Positions 7,582 through 15,650 of a stretch of 42,129 bases of DNA are shown here, piece by piece (the first letter of the stretch is position 1; each line of letters begins with the position of its first letter). The translations under genes and the position numbers were made by a program. Below the pieces are notes generated by a model. That model was given only the letters and a program-made list of their open reading frames with translations, made no database searches and was not told the DNA's origin. Source of the stretch: a virus; the IMG/VR virus record IMGVR_UViG_3300027754_000187, positions 1-42,129 of that record; one strand, given 5' to 3'.

Positions 7582-8317
7582 TTGCAACTTTCAACTGAGG
7601 CTTTGCGTGTTCCTTTAACAAAGGACGCAAAACATCTTTCTCAAAGTCGCGTGTAAATTCTTCTGTGCCAATATGTGGAAGACTGATCATTGGATCTAAG
7701 TAAATCTTAAATCCATCTTGTCTTGCTCTTAAACAGAAAGCATAGTCTTCGCCAATGTACTGACCGTTAAGAATCATAAAGTCGAATAGTGCGTGTTCTG
7801 TCTCACCGTCACCATCGCCTTGATATTTCCACTCTGGGTGCTTCTCAATCATGTGTTCTATTACATGGCGGCGAATTAACATAAATCCTGTGGAAACACT
7901 TTCCACCCTCATCAATCCATGATCATCAAACTCCAGCTGGCCATCTTCATCTAGATAGAAATCAAGGAAGAATTTAGCATCTTTTGATCTGCGTGGATAT
8001 GATCCAGCCACAACATCTTTGTCTGATGATAGGGCTAATAGCCTAGTAACAGCATCTGTGTTAATCACTACGTCAGCATCTACAAACAAGAAGTCTGTGC
8101 AATCTGATTCCATAAAGTTACGGACTAATTTGTTCCGTGCTTTAGTAATGATTGAACAGCCAGACATATGTACGAGGTTTAGTCGTACACCCATCTTGTC
8201 TAACTTAGGCACAAGTTCAGCAATAGCAAAAGCAGTTCTGATGTTTACTTTGCCATCGTAACAAGGGATCGCAATCATTAGCTTGCGACCAATCAAGTTA
8301 AAACTTTTATCAGCCAT
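7574..8317 (-). CDS. GT-A-type glycosyltransferase-like protein
   Basis: This 247-residue protein has a nucleotide-sugar-transferase pattern: an N-terminal strand (KLMIAIPCYDGKVNIRTAFA), then NLVHMSGCSIITKARNKLV, a DxD motif in FLFVDADVVI (Asp80-Ala81-Asp82) for metal and nucleotide-sugar binding, and GYAFCLRARQDG-like acceptor-side sequence (IGEDYAFCLRARQDGFKIYL). It is cytoplasmic, with no membrane segment. It sits between capsid and small virion genes, so glycosylation of a virion protein, or less likely of DNA or host surface, is inferred. Sugar and acceptor are unknown. Confidence 0.8.
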   Translation of the reverse strand: MADKSFNLIGRKLMIAIPCYDGKVNIRTAFAIAELVPKLDKMGVRLNLVHMSGCSIITKARNKLVRNFMESDCTDFLFVDADVVINTDAVTRLLALSSDKDVVAGSYPRRSKDAKFFLDFYLDEDGQLEFDDHGLMRVESVSTGFMLIRRHVIEHMIEKHPEWKYQGDGDGETEHALFDFMILNGQYIGEDYAFCLRARQDGFKIYLDPMISLPHIGTEEFTRDFEKDVLRPLLKEHAKPQLKVANG

Positions 8318-8816
8318 AGTAAATATTGCAAGCTACTACGTTAGACATATACGCATAGATGCCGTTTACAGCCAATACTCCATCCTCTGGAATAATTGGT
8401 GAATTGTTAAACGAATCACTTGCCGCTACGTCATAAGACATTAACCAACGGCTTGAATACACCATTGTTGGAGAAGCAGAAATAGTTCCAGAGTTAATAT
8501 CCGTAATTGTAAAAGTGCTTGAGTTAGTGACTGTTACTGCATAGTTACCGTTAGTAGCTGTACCGCCCGTTCCTGCGGCAAAGTCAATACCAATAACATC
8601 ACCAGTTGCAAGTCCATGTGCGGATTGAGTAACGGTTACGGTTGTTCCAGAACGACCATAAGTAGCAGTAGTTACGGGTGCGGTAGTAGTATCAAATAAC
8701 GCAACAAAACCAGCCGTAGCTGAACCAGTAAAAGAAATTCCTTTTACACGATTGCGTCCAAGAACCAAAAAACCACTACCGTTTAGGTGTGCTTGTTTTA
8801 CATTAGTCTGATTCAC
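8310..8816 (-). CDS. Capsid/virion protein with an FCCH-like beta insert
   Basis: This 168-residue protein appears to be a host fold (about 1-45 and 115-168; SGFLVLGRNRVKGISF, PIIPEDGVLAVNGIYAYM) interrupted by an inserted beta domain (about 55-112). That insert reads TVTVTQSAHGLATGDVIGID ... NGNYAVT ... STFTITDI. The HGLxxGDxV / GxYxVT / TFTI pattern is the small FCCH-like domain seen in many phage tail and capsid proteins. The location after the capsid module suggests a surface or decoration protein. The domain recognition is fairly sure, the role is not. Confidence 0.65.
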   Translation of the reverse strand: MNQTNVKQAHLNGSGFLVLGRNRVKGISFTGSATAGFVALFDTTTAPVTTATYGRSGTTVTVTQSAHGLATGDVIGIDFAAGTGGTATNGNYAVTVTNSSTFTITDINSGTISASPTMVYSSRWLMSYDVAASDSFNNSPIIPEDGVLAVNGIYAYMSNVVACNIYYG

Positions 8817-8863
8817 AATTAATCTCCTTGTTTAAACATAGGAGCCGAAGCCCCTGAGATTAA

Positions 8864-9349
8864 TTAAGCTTGGCTTGGGTTAGCAGAACCATCGCTGTCT
8901 TTTACAATATATCTTATAGTCAAGACACCAGCACCAGAGGTGGCGGTGACGTTAGCCTGTGTAAATGTAATGATTGCATCGCCCGTGCCTACGTTGTTAC
9001 ACAATACTGCGCCAGCGGCATTGTTATTGCCTAGCAGTAAGTTAACAATACCTGTATTTGTAAATACGCTTCCGTTTGCGGCTGTGTTAATGGCTGTGCC
9101 ATTTACAAACAAAGCATATGTAGGAGTGGTAGTTGCATATGCAACAGTGGTGTTAAACGTAGCGTCTACGATTTGCGAACCAGCGGGTATTGTAAAAGCA
9201 ACCGTACCCGCCGTAATGTCCGTGTACAAAATAGCTTTGGATTGGGCAACTAAAGTAGCACCCATGTTACGAATAGTTCCAGCAGTAGTGCCAGTTGTGT
9301 TTTTTACTGTACCCAATAACCAAGGGCCTAAGTGCGTTGCGAATCCCAT
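8864..9349 (-). CDS. Beta-rich virion protein, possible head decoration
   Basis: This 161-residue Thr/Ala/Val/Gly-rich protein looks like a beta-sandwich (VAFTIPAGSQIVDATFNTTV, TPTYALFVNG, VLTIRYIVKDSDGSANP). It starts at ATG 9349 behind GGAGATATTCTT and is the first gene after the capsid terminator in the direction of transcription. Small beta-sandwich proteins here are often capsid decoration or cement proteins. No closer family is recognised. Confidence 0.6.
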   Translation of the reverse strand: MGFATHLGPWLLGTVKNTTGTTAGTIRNMGATLVAQSKAILYTDITAGTVAFTIPAGSQIVDATFNTTVAYATTTPTYALFVNGTAINTAANGSVFTNTGIVNLLLGNNNAAGAVLCNNVGTGDAIITFTQANVTATSGAGVLTIRYIVKDSDGSANPSQA

Positions 9350-9449
9350 AAGAATATCTCCATGCGTTATGGCGTATCAATCTGCATGAGGTCAGCCGAG
9401 CCTGTTTGATACACCGATGATTCTCGGATTGCTTAAATATACACTAAAA

Positions 9450-9490
9450 CAAAAAAAAGAAAAGGGGGCTTGTGACCCCCTTCTCTATTT
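9450..9490 (-). terminator. Rho-independent terminator after the major capsid gene
   Basis: A 7-bp stem (9462-9468 AAGGGGG with 9476-9482 CCCCCTT, 7-nt loop) lies 14 bp after the capsid gene's stop. On the minus strand it is followed by a T-rich run (TTTTCTTTTTTTTG); the other strand also has a T run, so it may work in both directions. It would limit read-through from the highly expressed capsid gene into the tail module. Confidence 0.85.
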
Positions 9491-9495
9491 TTTTA

Positions 9496-10407
9496 TTAAG
9501 ACGAACCGGGTGATCCGAAGATACCTAGTGGGTCTGATACGCCGAAGCTATAACGCTCACGGGCTTTGTAACGAACGTTACCAGTGTCAAAGTCTCCATC
9601 CATACTGTTTTGCAACGGAGTACGAACAAAGTGCTTCAGACCGTTAGGAACGTCTGTCATCAAGAACCAAGCATTGGTGTCGGTCAAATAGTGGTTAACT
9701 GTGTAACCCTCTGGGATTGAACCGTTGTTCTTCAATGCGTTGATATCGTTATCGGTAGTACCGACACGCAACTCAGTCTCTAAGAGGCGAGTAGCAACGA
9801 ACATCAATGCAGGTGGAACGACCAATTTCTTGGGTTTAGCCGCAATCAAAAGGCCGCGCTCGTCTGTCCAACCAGCGATTTGAATGACAGCATTCTCAAG
9901 AGAAGTCTCATTCAAGTCAGCGCCAGTAGTAGGACGATTGCTGTTGGTGCCACCAGAGATCAATGGATGGGCTGTTGAGCAAAGCACAACGCCGTCACCG
10001 TAAGTCACTGTAGTGGTGAACGCATTGTTCAACACATAAGCGGATTTGACCTGCTTGGTGTAAGCCATAGCACGAGCCAATGCTTTGGTATAGCGGCTAG
10101 ACAACGAGTCATACAAGTTGTCTTCCACTGCTTCTTCAGTTATGGAGAAGCCCATTGCGATGGTTTCGTGGTTGTAACGAGCTGTCCATGCTTCTTGTGC
10201 ATTGTCATAAGCGATGGCAGAGCCTTCGTTCTTGACTGGTGCGGCAGAGAAGCCTGACAGTTTTGTTTCCTCTTCAAAGCTACGCTCTGATGTCTCAGTT
10301 TCGTAGATCTCTTTATGCTCTTCGCCGTATTTGGCGTACTCAAGACCGAACAATGCGTTCAAGCCGGGGAGCAGTTCTTTGAGTAGTTGTGCGCGTGAAA
10401 TTGCCAT
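9496..10407 (-). CDS. Major capsid protein
   Basis: This 303-residue protein (MAISRAQLLKELLPGLNALF) has the features of an HK97-fold major capsid protein of the Mu gpT-like/phage-environmental type. There is a helical N-arm, then SGFSAAPVKNEGSAIAYDNA, a long spine-like helix (SITEEAVEDNLYDSLSSRYT), the CSTAHPLISGGTNSNRP loop, NGLKHFVRT and an end with VRYKARERYSFGVSDPLGIF. It lies downstream of scaffold and portal genes and is followed by a strong terminator, as expected for the most abundant virion protein. RBS GGAGTAAGAA precedes ATG. Confidence 0.88.
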   Translation of the reverse strand: MAISRAQLLKELLPGLNALFGLEYAKYGEEHKEIYETETSERSFEEETKLSGFSAAPVKNEGSAIAYDNAQEAWTARYNHETIAMGFSITEEAVEDNLYDSLSSRYTKALARAMAYTKQVKSAYVLNNAFTTTVTYGDGVVLCSTAHPLISGGTNSNRPTTGADLNETSLENAVIQIAGWTDERGLLIAAKPKKLVVPPALMFVATRLLETELRVGTTDNDINALKNNGSIPEGYTVNHYLTDTNAWFLMTDVPNGLKHFVRTPLQNSMDGDFDTGNVRYKARERYSFGVSDPLGIFGSPGSS

Positions 10408-10417
10408 TTCTTACTCC

Positions 10418-11014
10418 TTAGACACCAGTGGTGTTGTTGTACTGGTGCGTGTTGATTTTCACCAACAGCTCGGTGTAAGTGTCAGCCGCAGTAGCGGTTT
10501 CTGGCACAACATCAATCACCCGAATTGGGATAGTGGCAGTAGTACCAGCACCCGTTAAAGTTACAGCATAGGCAGAATCACCAGTGGTAGTGTTACCAGC
10601 GTTAAGAACCAATGCCAAGTTAGTACCTACTACGGTACGGCCAGCAGAACTCATGGTAGTTCCAGAAGAAACAACAGCTACTTTAAAAAGAGCCATAGGA
10701 TCATCAATAACATACGCATAAGCTGGGTTGGTGGCAGTGCTGATAGATGCGGGTAAATACTGACCCTGCACGGTTTGACCGCTAGAGTTTACATATTGAC
10801 CGCCCACACAGACACCGACAATAGTGCCAGCGTTAGTAGAGGTTGAAAGAATCAGATAACCTGTGCTGTCGATTTGAACTGTATCTCCAAAGAAGATAGC
10901 AGTACCAAAAGAGGCCGCTACAGGAATCTGCCGAAATGCACCAGCGTATGGCATTCCATCAATACGATTGATGGGTTTTAGACCATATGGTGCCGAGACA
11001 GTGGGGTAAGCCAT
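10418..11014 (-). CDS. Capsid-associated (decoration-like) protein
   Basis: This 198-residue beta-rich protein starts MAYPTVSAPYGLKPINRIDG and has alternating strands and Gly/Thr turns (FFGDTVQIDSTGYLIL, GTIVGVCVGGQYV, YAYVIDDPMALFKVAV). It lies immediately upstream of the capsid gene, the usual place for a head decoration or stabilisation protein. The family is familiar from phage genomes with this type of capsid gene, but no structure-based function is known to me. Confidence 0.7.
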   Translation of the reverse strand: MAYPTVSAPYGLKPINRIDGMPYAGAFRQIPVAASFGTAIFFGDTVQIDSTGYLILSTSTNAGTIVGVCVGGQYVNSSGQTVQGQYLPASISTATNPAYAYVIDDPMALFKVAVVSSGTTMSSAGRTVVGTNLALVLNAGNTTTGDSAYAVTLTGAGTTATIPIRVIDVVPETATAADTYTELLVKINTHQYNNTTGV

Positions 11015-11033
11015 GTTTTAAAGCTCCAAAAAA

Positions 11034-11492
11034 TTAAAGACCTTTTCCGAAAGTTACCTTAGAGCTACGTTCTTTAAACATAGGCATCCGAGGATCGCTC
11101 TCGCGCATATAAGTGTTATCCACAGAGGCCATCTGCGCTTCAGCTTGTCGCTGGAAATGCGCGTCACGGTCTTGAGTAAATTCCACTGGGGTTTTACAAA
11201 GCAACAAGCCACCGATCTCAATACTGTCAGGAAAGCGATTAGCTTGCCCGCTCATAAGAATGATCTCAGGATGCTCAGAAGCCTTTACAGGTTCCCAACC
11301 TTCGCGTAATTTAGAGGAAATATTCATGGTGTCAGCCGAGCCGAGGGTACTCAATCGAATCCAACGAAACGCATACCCGTCCTCTGGATGAGGGTCGGGT
11401 AGAAGTTGGGGAGGCATCCATTTACGGGTACGCTCCGTTTGTGCGCGAACTTCTGTGTCGCGGCTTGCTCTCGTTTGTTTGACTTCACTCAT
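11034..11492 (-). CDS. Conserved phage protein between scaffold and capsid genes
   Basis: This 152-residue, mostly hydrophilic protein has the segments RTRKWMPPQLLPDPHPEDGY, RWIRLSTLG, NISSKLREGWEPVKASEHPE and a terminal KERSSKVTFGKGL. It is a pattern I associate with small head-module proteins in environmental phages. No enzymatic motif is seen. The start overlaps the scaffold gene's stop by ATGA. A head-assembly role is inferred from position. Confidence 0.65.
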   Translation of the reverse strand: MSEVKQTRASRDTEVRAQTERTRKWMPPQLLPDPHPEDGYAFRWIRLSTLGSADTMNISSKLREGWEPVKASEHPEIILMSGQANRFPDSIEIGGLLLCKTPVEFTQDRDAHFQRQAEAQMASVDNTYMRESDPRMPMFKERSSKVTFGKGL

Positions 11493-12478
11493 GCTAAATT
11501 CCTCATTTGTTCCGCAACCTTACGGGCATAAAGTTCCAAAGGAACTCCCAACCGCTTGGCGATATTTACTTGGGTTTGAGATAGAACAACCTTTTTAGGG
11601 GAAGAGCTTCTCGTTGCCGGTGCCACATTTGATTTCTGGCGCTTAACTTCCTTCTCAGGTTCGTCAGCGGGTTCGTCAGACTCAAAGTAATCTGGGAACA
11701 CTTGTCGCATACGGGCATTTACACGCTCGTAGTATTCGTCTGAACTTAGATCGACTCCCTGTTTAGCCAACTTAGCGTGAACGCCAAGTGCAAAGCTAGT
11801 CATTTCATCGTCATCGCCAAACCATTCGTTATTTTGCCTCCATTTTTGTGCCTTTTGATCGACATAAACTGGTGGCGCAGTAACTTGTTGTGTTTTTACC
11901 TCATTTTCCTGCTCCTGTAAAGGGGCTGGCCTATAGTTTTCGGCTCTTTCAGCCTTAATCTTCACAGAAGTGAGGTTTTCTTGAGCATTTACCAGTGCTT
12001 CGCTATCACCAGACTCGTAAGCCTCACGATATTGACGCTTGGCCTGCTCTAATTCAGTGGCTAAGACCTTCTTAGACTGCTCAATATAGGCAGATTGACC
12101 CTGACTGAGTGAACCTTTGAGCTTTTTGTTCTCATCGGCTATCAATTGGGCGGCTCTTATTGCCTCTTCTCGCTCTCTGTCGGCCTGTTCCGCCTTGCGA
12201 TTGGCTTCGTGATACCCTTTTTGGAGGTGTTGTAAACGTTTCCGAACCTTTTCGCCGTAGCTATTAAGCTCATCTTCGTCTAAATCCTTCGGAGCATCGT
12301 CCATTTTCTTGTGACGCTTGGATTCAGTGGGTGTATCGTCTACAACCTCTATCTCAGTATCAGGAGTTTCCTCCATTTCAATCTTGAGCTGGGGATCTGT
12401 ATCAATAACTCTGCCACCTTTGCGTGGATTTTCCTTTTCATCGGGAAATTCAAACTCGGTTTTCTCTATTTCAGCCAT
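11489..12478 (-). CDS. Scaffolding protein
   Basis: This 329-residue protein is very acidic at the N-terminus (residues 1-75, many Glu/Asp/Pro). It has a long central coiled coil (about 75-180; KVRKRLQHLQKGYHEANRKA, KRQYREAYESGDSEALVNAQ) and a short basic helical C-terminus (KRLGVPLELYARKVAEQMRN). Acidic N-end, central coiled coil and basic capsid-binding C-end is the typical scaffold layout. It lies between portal and capsid, as usual. It would direct procapsid assembly and leave the mature head. Confidence 0.85.
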   Translation of the reverse strand: MAEIEKTEFEFPDEKENPRKGGRVIDTDPQLKIEMEETPDTEIEVVDDTPTESKRHKKMDDAPKDLDEDELNSYGEKVRKRLQHLQKGYHEANRKAEQADREREEAIRAAQLIADENKKLKGSLSQGQSAYIEQSKKVLATELEQAKRQYREAYESGDSEALVNAQENLTSVKIKAERAENYRPAPLQEQENEVKTQQVTAPPVYVDQKAQKWRQNNEWFGDDDEMTSFALGVHAKLAKQGVDLSSDEYYERVNARMRQVFPDYFESDEPADEPEKEVKRQKSNVAPATRSSSPKKVVLSQTQVNIAKRLGVPLELYARKVAEQMRNLA

Positions 12479-12488
12479 GTTCTACTCC

Positions 12489-12896
12489 TTATACACGGGT
12501 TATACCGCGAGGATCTTGCACAACGGCTTCTACAGAGTCATCATTAATGATTCGGAACTCCTTGCCATGAATTTTGATGCGTGTTCCCGTATTAGGACGT
12601 ACCAAAACAAAGTCTCCCTGCTTGCACGATGGCCCAGAGGGGAATCGTTTCTCGTCTTTAAAAGCATCAGGCCCCATCTTTGCCACAAAAAGTACTGGTG
12701 ACAGTAACTCTTCATATTGCATGGTCTGACTTGCTTTTGCCAGTCCACTATCGTATTCCTCTTCAGCTTCTGGAAGAACGCACAGAAGATGATAGGTAAC
12801 AGGATCGGGAACTTGTCGTGCTTTTTCCTCAGCACTCTCAGGTAACACAGATATGTCTTTCGTATCTAACGATTGACTAATCAAAATCTCAGCCAT
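12489..12896 (-). CDS. GroES-like (Cpn10) co-chaperonin
   Basis: This 135-residue protein has a GroES-type core. A first strand (YHLLCVLPEAEEEYDSGLAK) leads into a mobile-loop-like segment, then SPVLFVAKMGPDAFKDEKRF, the glycine-turn CKQGDFVLVRPNTGTRIKIH and a final strand pair EFRIINDDSVEAVVQDPRG. The order GPxAF..GD.VLVRPxxGTxIKxxGKEFRIIxDDxIxAV is characteristic of phage GroES homologues. It would work with host GroEL, presumably folding the capsid protein encoded nearby. An N-terminal 30-residue extension is unusual for Cpn10. No GroEL gene is present here. Confidence 0.82.
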   Translation of the reverse strand: MAEILISQSLDTKDISVLPESAEEKARQVPDPVTYHLLCVLPEAEEEYDSGLAKASQTMQYEELLSPVLFVAKMGPDAFKDEKRFPSGPSCKQGDFVLVRPNTGTRIKIHGKEFRIINDDSVEAVVQDPRGITRV

Positions 12897-12967
12897 AATT
12901 TTCCTTATCGCAAAAGGCTACAAAAAAACACACCAGTACGCCTCTGAAATACTGGGTGCAGGGGAAA

Positions 12968-13171
12968 TTAATCTTGATCTTCAGAATCCCTTAAATTCTT
13001 ACCCAGCTCTTTGATTTCCATCTGGGCGATCCTTAAACCTCGGATAGTTCCACACAGTTCTTTGTACTCTGCGTAGTCCTTTGCGGCTCCATCATTTACT
13101 ACCATCTGGTGTTGACCAATATGGTCTTCCAACTTGGCACTAAGAATTTCAAATATTTTGTATTCCATCAT
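12968..13171 (-). CDS. Small charged helical protein next to the portal gene
   Basis: This 67-residue protein (MMEYKIFEILSAKLEDHIGQ; GTIRGLRIAQMEIKELGKNL) is highly charged and helical with a likely coiled coil. It overlaps the portal stop by ATGA. A small helical gene between portal and scaffold is common in phages with this gene order; function is unassigned. Confidence 0.65.
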   Translation of the reverse strand: MMEYKIFEILSAKLEDHIGQHQMVVNDGAAKDYAEYKELCGTIRGLRIAQMEIKELGKNLRDSEDQD

Positions 13172-15642
13172 TCTTTACCCTCTGGTTTCTGCTGTGCTTG
13201 CATAGCTTGCATTGCCATTTGCTGTTGCGCCTGCTGTTGTTGCATAGCCGCCTTTTGTTGCTCTTGCGCTATCTGCTGTTGGTGGATCTGATCTCGCTGG
13301 ATCATCTCTTGTATATGACGCTCAACGGCCATAGACGGATCTTCTGTTGGCTTTGCCTTTAGATCTAACTCTGCTTCTTTGATAGCAAGTTCAACCTGCT
13401 TTGCCGCAATATCCGCTTGCACCTTTTGCTCCTTGATGCCAACTTCTTTTGCCCGTATCTGCAACTCTTGTTGTTGCATCTGAATGATCGGATCCTGCGC
13501 TTGTTGCTGGGCTTGTTGCTGTTGGGCTTTTGCCATGTTTTCTTTGAGCAACTGGGCAGATCCCTGTGCAACCATTCTGGATAGTTGGACTTCGATATCC
13601 TCTGGCAACTCTGCATCTGGTGGAGGCAAAGGAACACCAACTTGCTCTTCTACTTTCTGTCTGTAGTTGAACGCTAAGTGTTCTGCAATATGCGCCATGA
13701 TTGCCGCTTGCATTTGCTGTGCCATTGGGTTCTGACCAATAGTTGCCGCCATCATGGGATCTTGCATAAAAGACTGATGCGCCGTAATGTGCGCTTCGTG
13801 GTCTTGATAGATAAACGCCTTTGTTGGCTCTCCTTTTAAGAAAGCCATGTTCTCGCTTATAGGATCTCTTGGTTGCTGATCTCCCTTAACAGGAACTAAC
13901 TTATCAGCGTTTTTAATTCCTAGAACTTCAATCATCTGCCTATGTAGATTAGGTAAATCATAGATCTGTGGCGCTTGAGAAGACAGCTGAATAACAGCTT
14001 GATACTGCATGATCCTCTGCGCCATAGTAGAGGAATTAGGATCTGACACGGGGATAACGTCCACCATGTCATAGTCTTCTTTTTTAGCTTTTCTGCTACC
14101 GCTCTCAGGATCGTATTCATACTCATCAGGTGTGTAGTCACGAATGATGTTCTTTAAGATCTTGAACTCTTGCTTCATTGAATAATGAACACGGGCTTGC
14201 ACCGCACTCATTGTTTTCAACTGTCGCTCCAATAAAGCCAGCGTAGTTCCCACAGGAGAGTTAGCGCTCATATCGCTGATCTTCATATCAGCAATAGAAC
14301 CTAATCGTCTTCCCTCTTCAGTGATCCTATCTAATAGAGTAGCTAGAACGTTACTTGGCTCCTTATAGGGAAGTGCCATGATGTTGTCTTTAATCGAACC
14401 ACTTGGAACGTCAACATCTCTAAACTCTCCGGGGGCGATAGGCGTATCGTCACCCTTAACTCTTAATCCTCTAGATTTCAATCCACCCGGCAAATTGGAA
14501 AGAGTTCCAGCATCAATCAACTGACGGATCAGTGATGTACCAGCCCTAGCGTATCCGCCGATTAAATGTATATATCCAAATCCATAAGCACCAAATCCCG
14601 GCACATAGTCATACTGAACCATATGCTGACGCTTTAATCTTAGATCGTCTTCTTCATCCCAGTTACGATAAACAGATAAAACTTTTCCAGTGCCGGCATC
14701 TATGCTCACTATATAAGGAACAGCGATCTCATCCTCGTCCTCATAGCCGGGAATATCCAGATCAATCTGTACTTCATAGACTTGATATCTATCGTCATCA
14801 GTTAAAGAGTAACCCTGCTCTTCGGCCTTCTTCTTTTCTACGTCAGTATGAATAGCAACTGGTTCTCCAAGATCTACATCTCTGTAAAAGCCAGCGGCTT
14901 GTAATTTACGGATATCGTTCTTTGTCTTACGCATTACATGGGTAACACGCTCCGCAGTTCTCGCTCCACTAGATCCATAGGGGATGATTACATCCTCTGC
15001 TGGTATATATATAGAGGTCTGACGATTTAGCGATGGATCAAAGTAGACTTTCTTAAAAGCACTACCAGATAAGCCGAGGTTAAACAACATCCGCTCATGC
15101 TCTGGACGATACTCAGGCATAGCCTCAGTTAACTGATAGTTCATATCAGTTCTAACCCGCTCGGCGGCATCTTCTTTTAATTTATTAATAACTCCGATGA
15201 TCTCGGTCTTCACGGGGCCGTGAGAGGGGAAAGTCTCAATAATTGTTTCCGACTGAAACCTAACAGCGGCTTCTGTCAATATAGTTGAGAAAACACCACA
15301 GGCTCCATTCCAAGGTTCTGTTCTCTCTTCATACTTCATGCCAAGGACTTCTAGTCCCTTGACTAACATCTCCACCCAGTCTTTACGAGAATTGATATCC
15401 GCCTCTACTAACTCTACGACTTCGGATCCTAGTTTCTCTAGTTCCCCTTCGTCCATAAACTCGGCCAAGTTTGAATCAAACTCTTCACCATCTTTAGATT
15501 CTGTCTCAGGCTCTATCTCAATCTCCAGCCCGTCCATTCCTATATGAACGCTGTCTGGGTTTTCAATTTCAATCTCCAGATCAGGTTCTGTTAAAGATTC
15601 CAATCCTTGTGGTGCTTCGTACAAACTTTTAGCGATTGCCAT
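13168..15642 (-). CDS. Portal protein
   Basis: This 824-residue protein is a P22-type portal. It has an acidic N-terminus (1-70), then DINSRKDWVEMLVKGLEVLG, the crown and wing region with EPWNGACGVFSTILTEAAVR, and a long mixed core (SIYIPAEDVIIPYGSSGART; LIGGYARAGTSLIRQLIDAG). The core continues with SDMSANSPVGTTLALLERQL and is followed by a Gln-rich coiled-coil barrel-like C-terminus (about 670-824, QQQQAQQQAQDPIIQMQQQE). The dodecameric ring it forms is the DNA gate and nucleates head assembly. It is directly downstream of the large terminase (8-bp gap) and upstream of scaffold and capsid genes. Confidence 0.93.
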   Translation of the reverse strand: MAIAKSLYEAPQGLESLTEPDLEIEIENPDSVHIGMDGLEIEIEPETESKDGEEFDSNLAEFMDEGELEKLGSEVVELVEADINSRKDWVEMLVKGLEVLGMKYEERTEPWNGACGVFSTILTEAAVRFQSETIIETFPSHGPVKTEIIGVINKLKEDAAERVRTDMNYQLTEAMPEYRPEHERMLFNLGLSGSAFKKVYFDPSLNRQTSIYIPAEDVIIPYGSSGARTAERVTHVMRKTKNDIRKLQAAGFYRDVDLGEPVAIHTDVEKKKAEEQGYSLTDDDRYQVYEVQIDLDIPGYEDEDEIAVPYIVSIDAGTGKVLSVYRNWDEEDDLRLKRQHMVQYDYVPGFGAYGFGYIHLIGGYARAGTSLIRQLIDAGTLSNLPGGLKSRGLRVKGDDTPIAPGEFRDVDVPSGSIKDNIMALPYKEPSNVLATLLDRITEEGRRLGSIADMKISDMSANSPVGTTLALLERQLKTMSAVQARVHYSMKQEFKILKNIIRDYTPDEYEYDPESGSRKAKKEDYDMVDVIPVSDPNSSTMAQRIMQYQAVIQLSSQAPQIYDLPNLHRQMIEVLGIKNADKLVPVKGDQQPRDPISENMAFLKGEPTKAFIYQDHEAHITAHQSFMQDPMMAATIGQNPMAQQMQAAIMAHIAEHLAFNYRQKVEEQVGVPLPPPDAELPEDIEVQLSRMVAQGSAQLLKENMAKAQQQQAQQQAQDPIIQMQQQELQIRAKEVGIKEQKVQADIAAKQVELAIKEAELDLKAKPTEDPSMAVERHIQEMIQRDQIHQQQIAQEQQKAAMQQQQAQQQMAMQAMQAQQKPEGKE

Positions 15643-15650
15643 ATGTATCC

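Noticed and set aside
8900-9390. 149-residue plus-strand frame opposite the decoration-like gene
   Set aside because: Hydrophobic shadow of a Thr/Ala-rich gene; no ribosome site.
9355-9445. Inverted repeat GTATCAA...TTGATAC as an operator
   Set aside because: Seven-base arms 26 bases apart between the capsid terminator and the next gene could be chance; no promoter with both boxes is clear.
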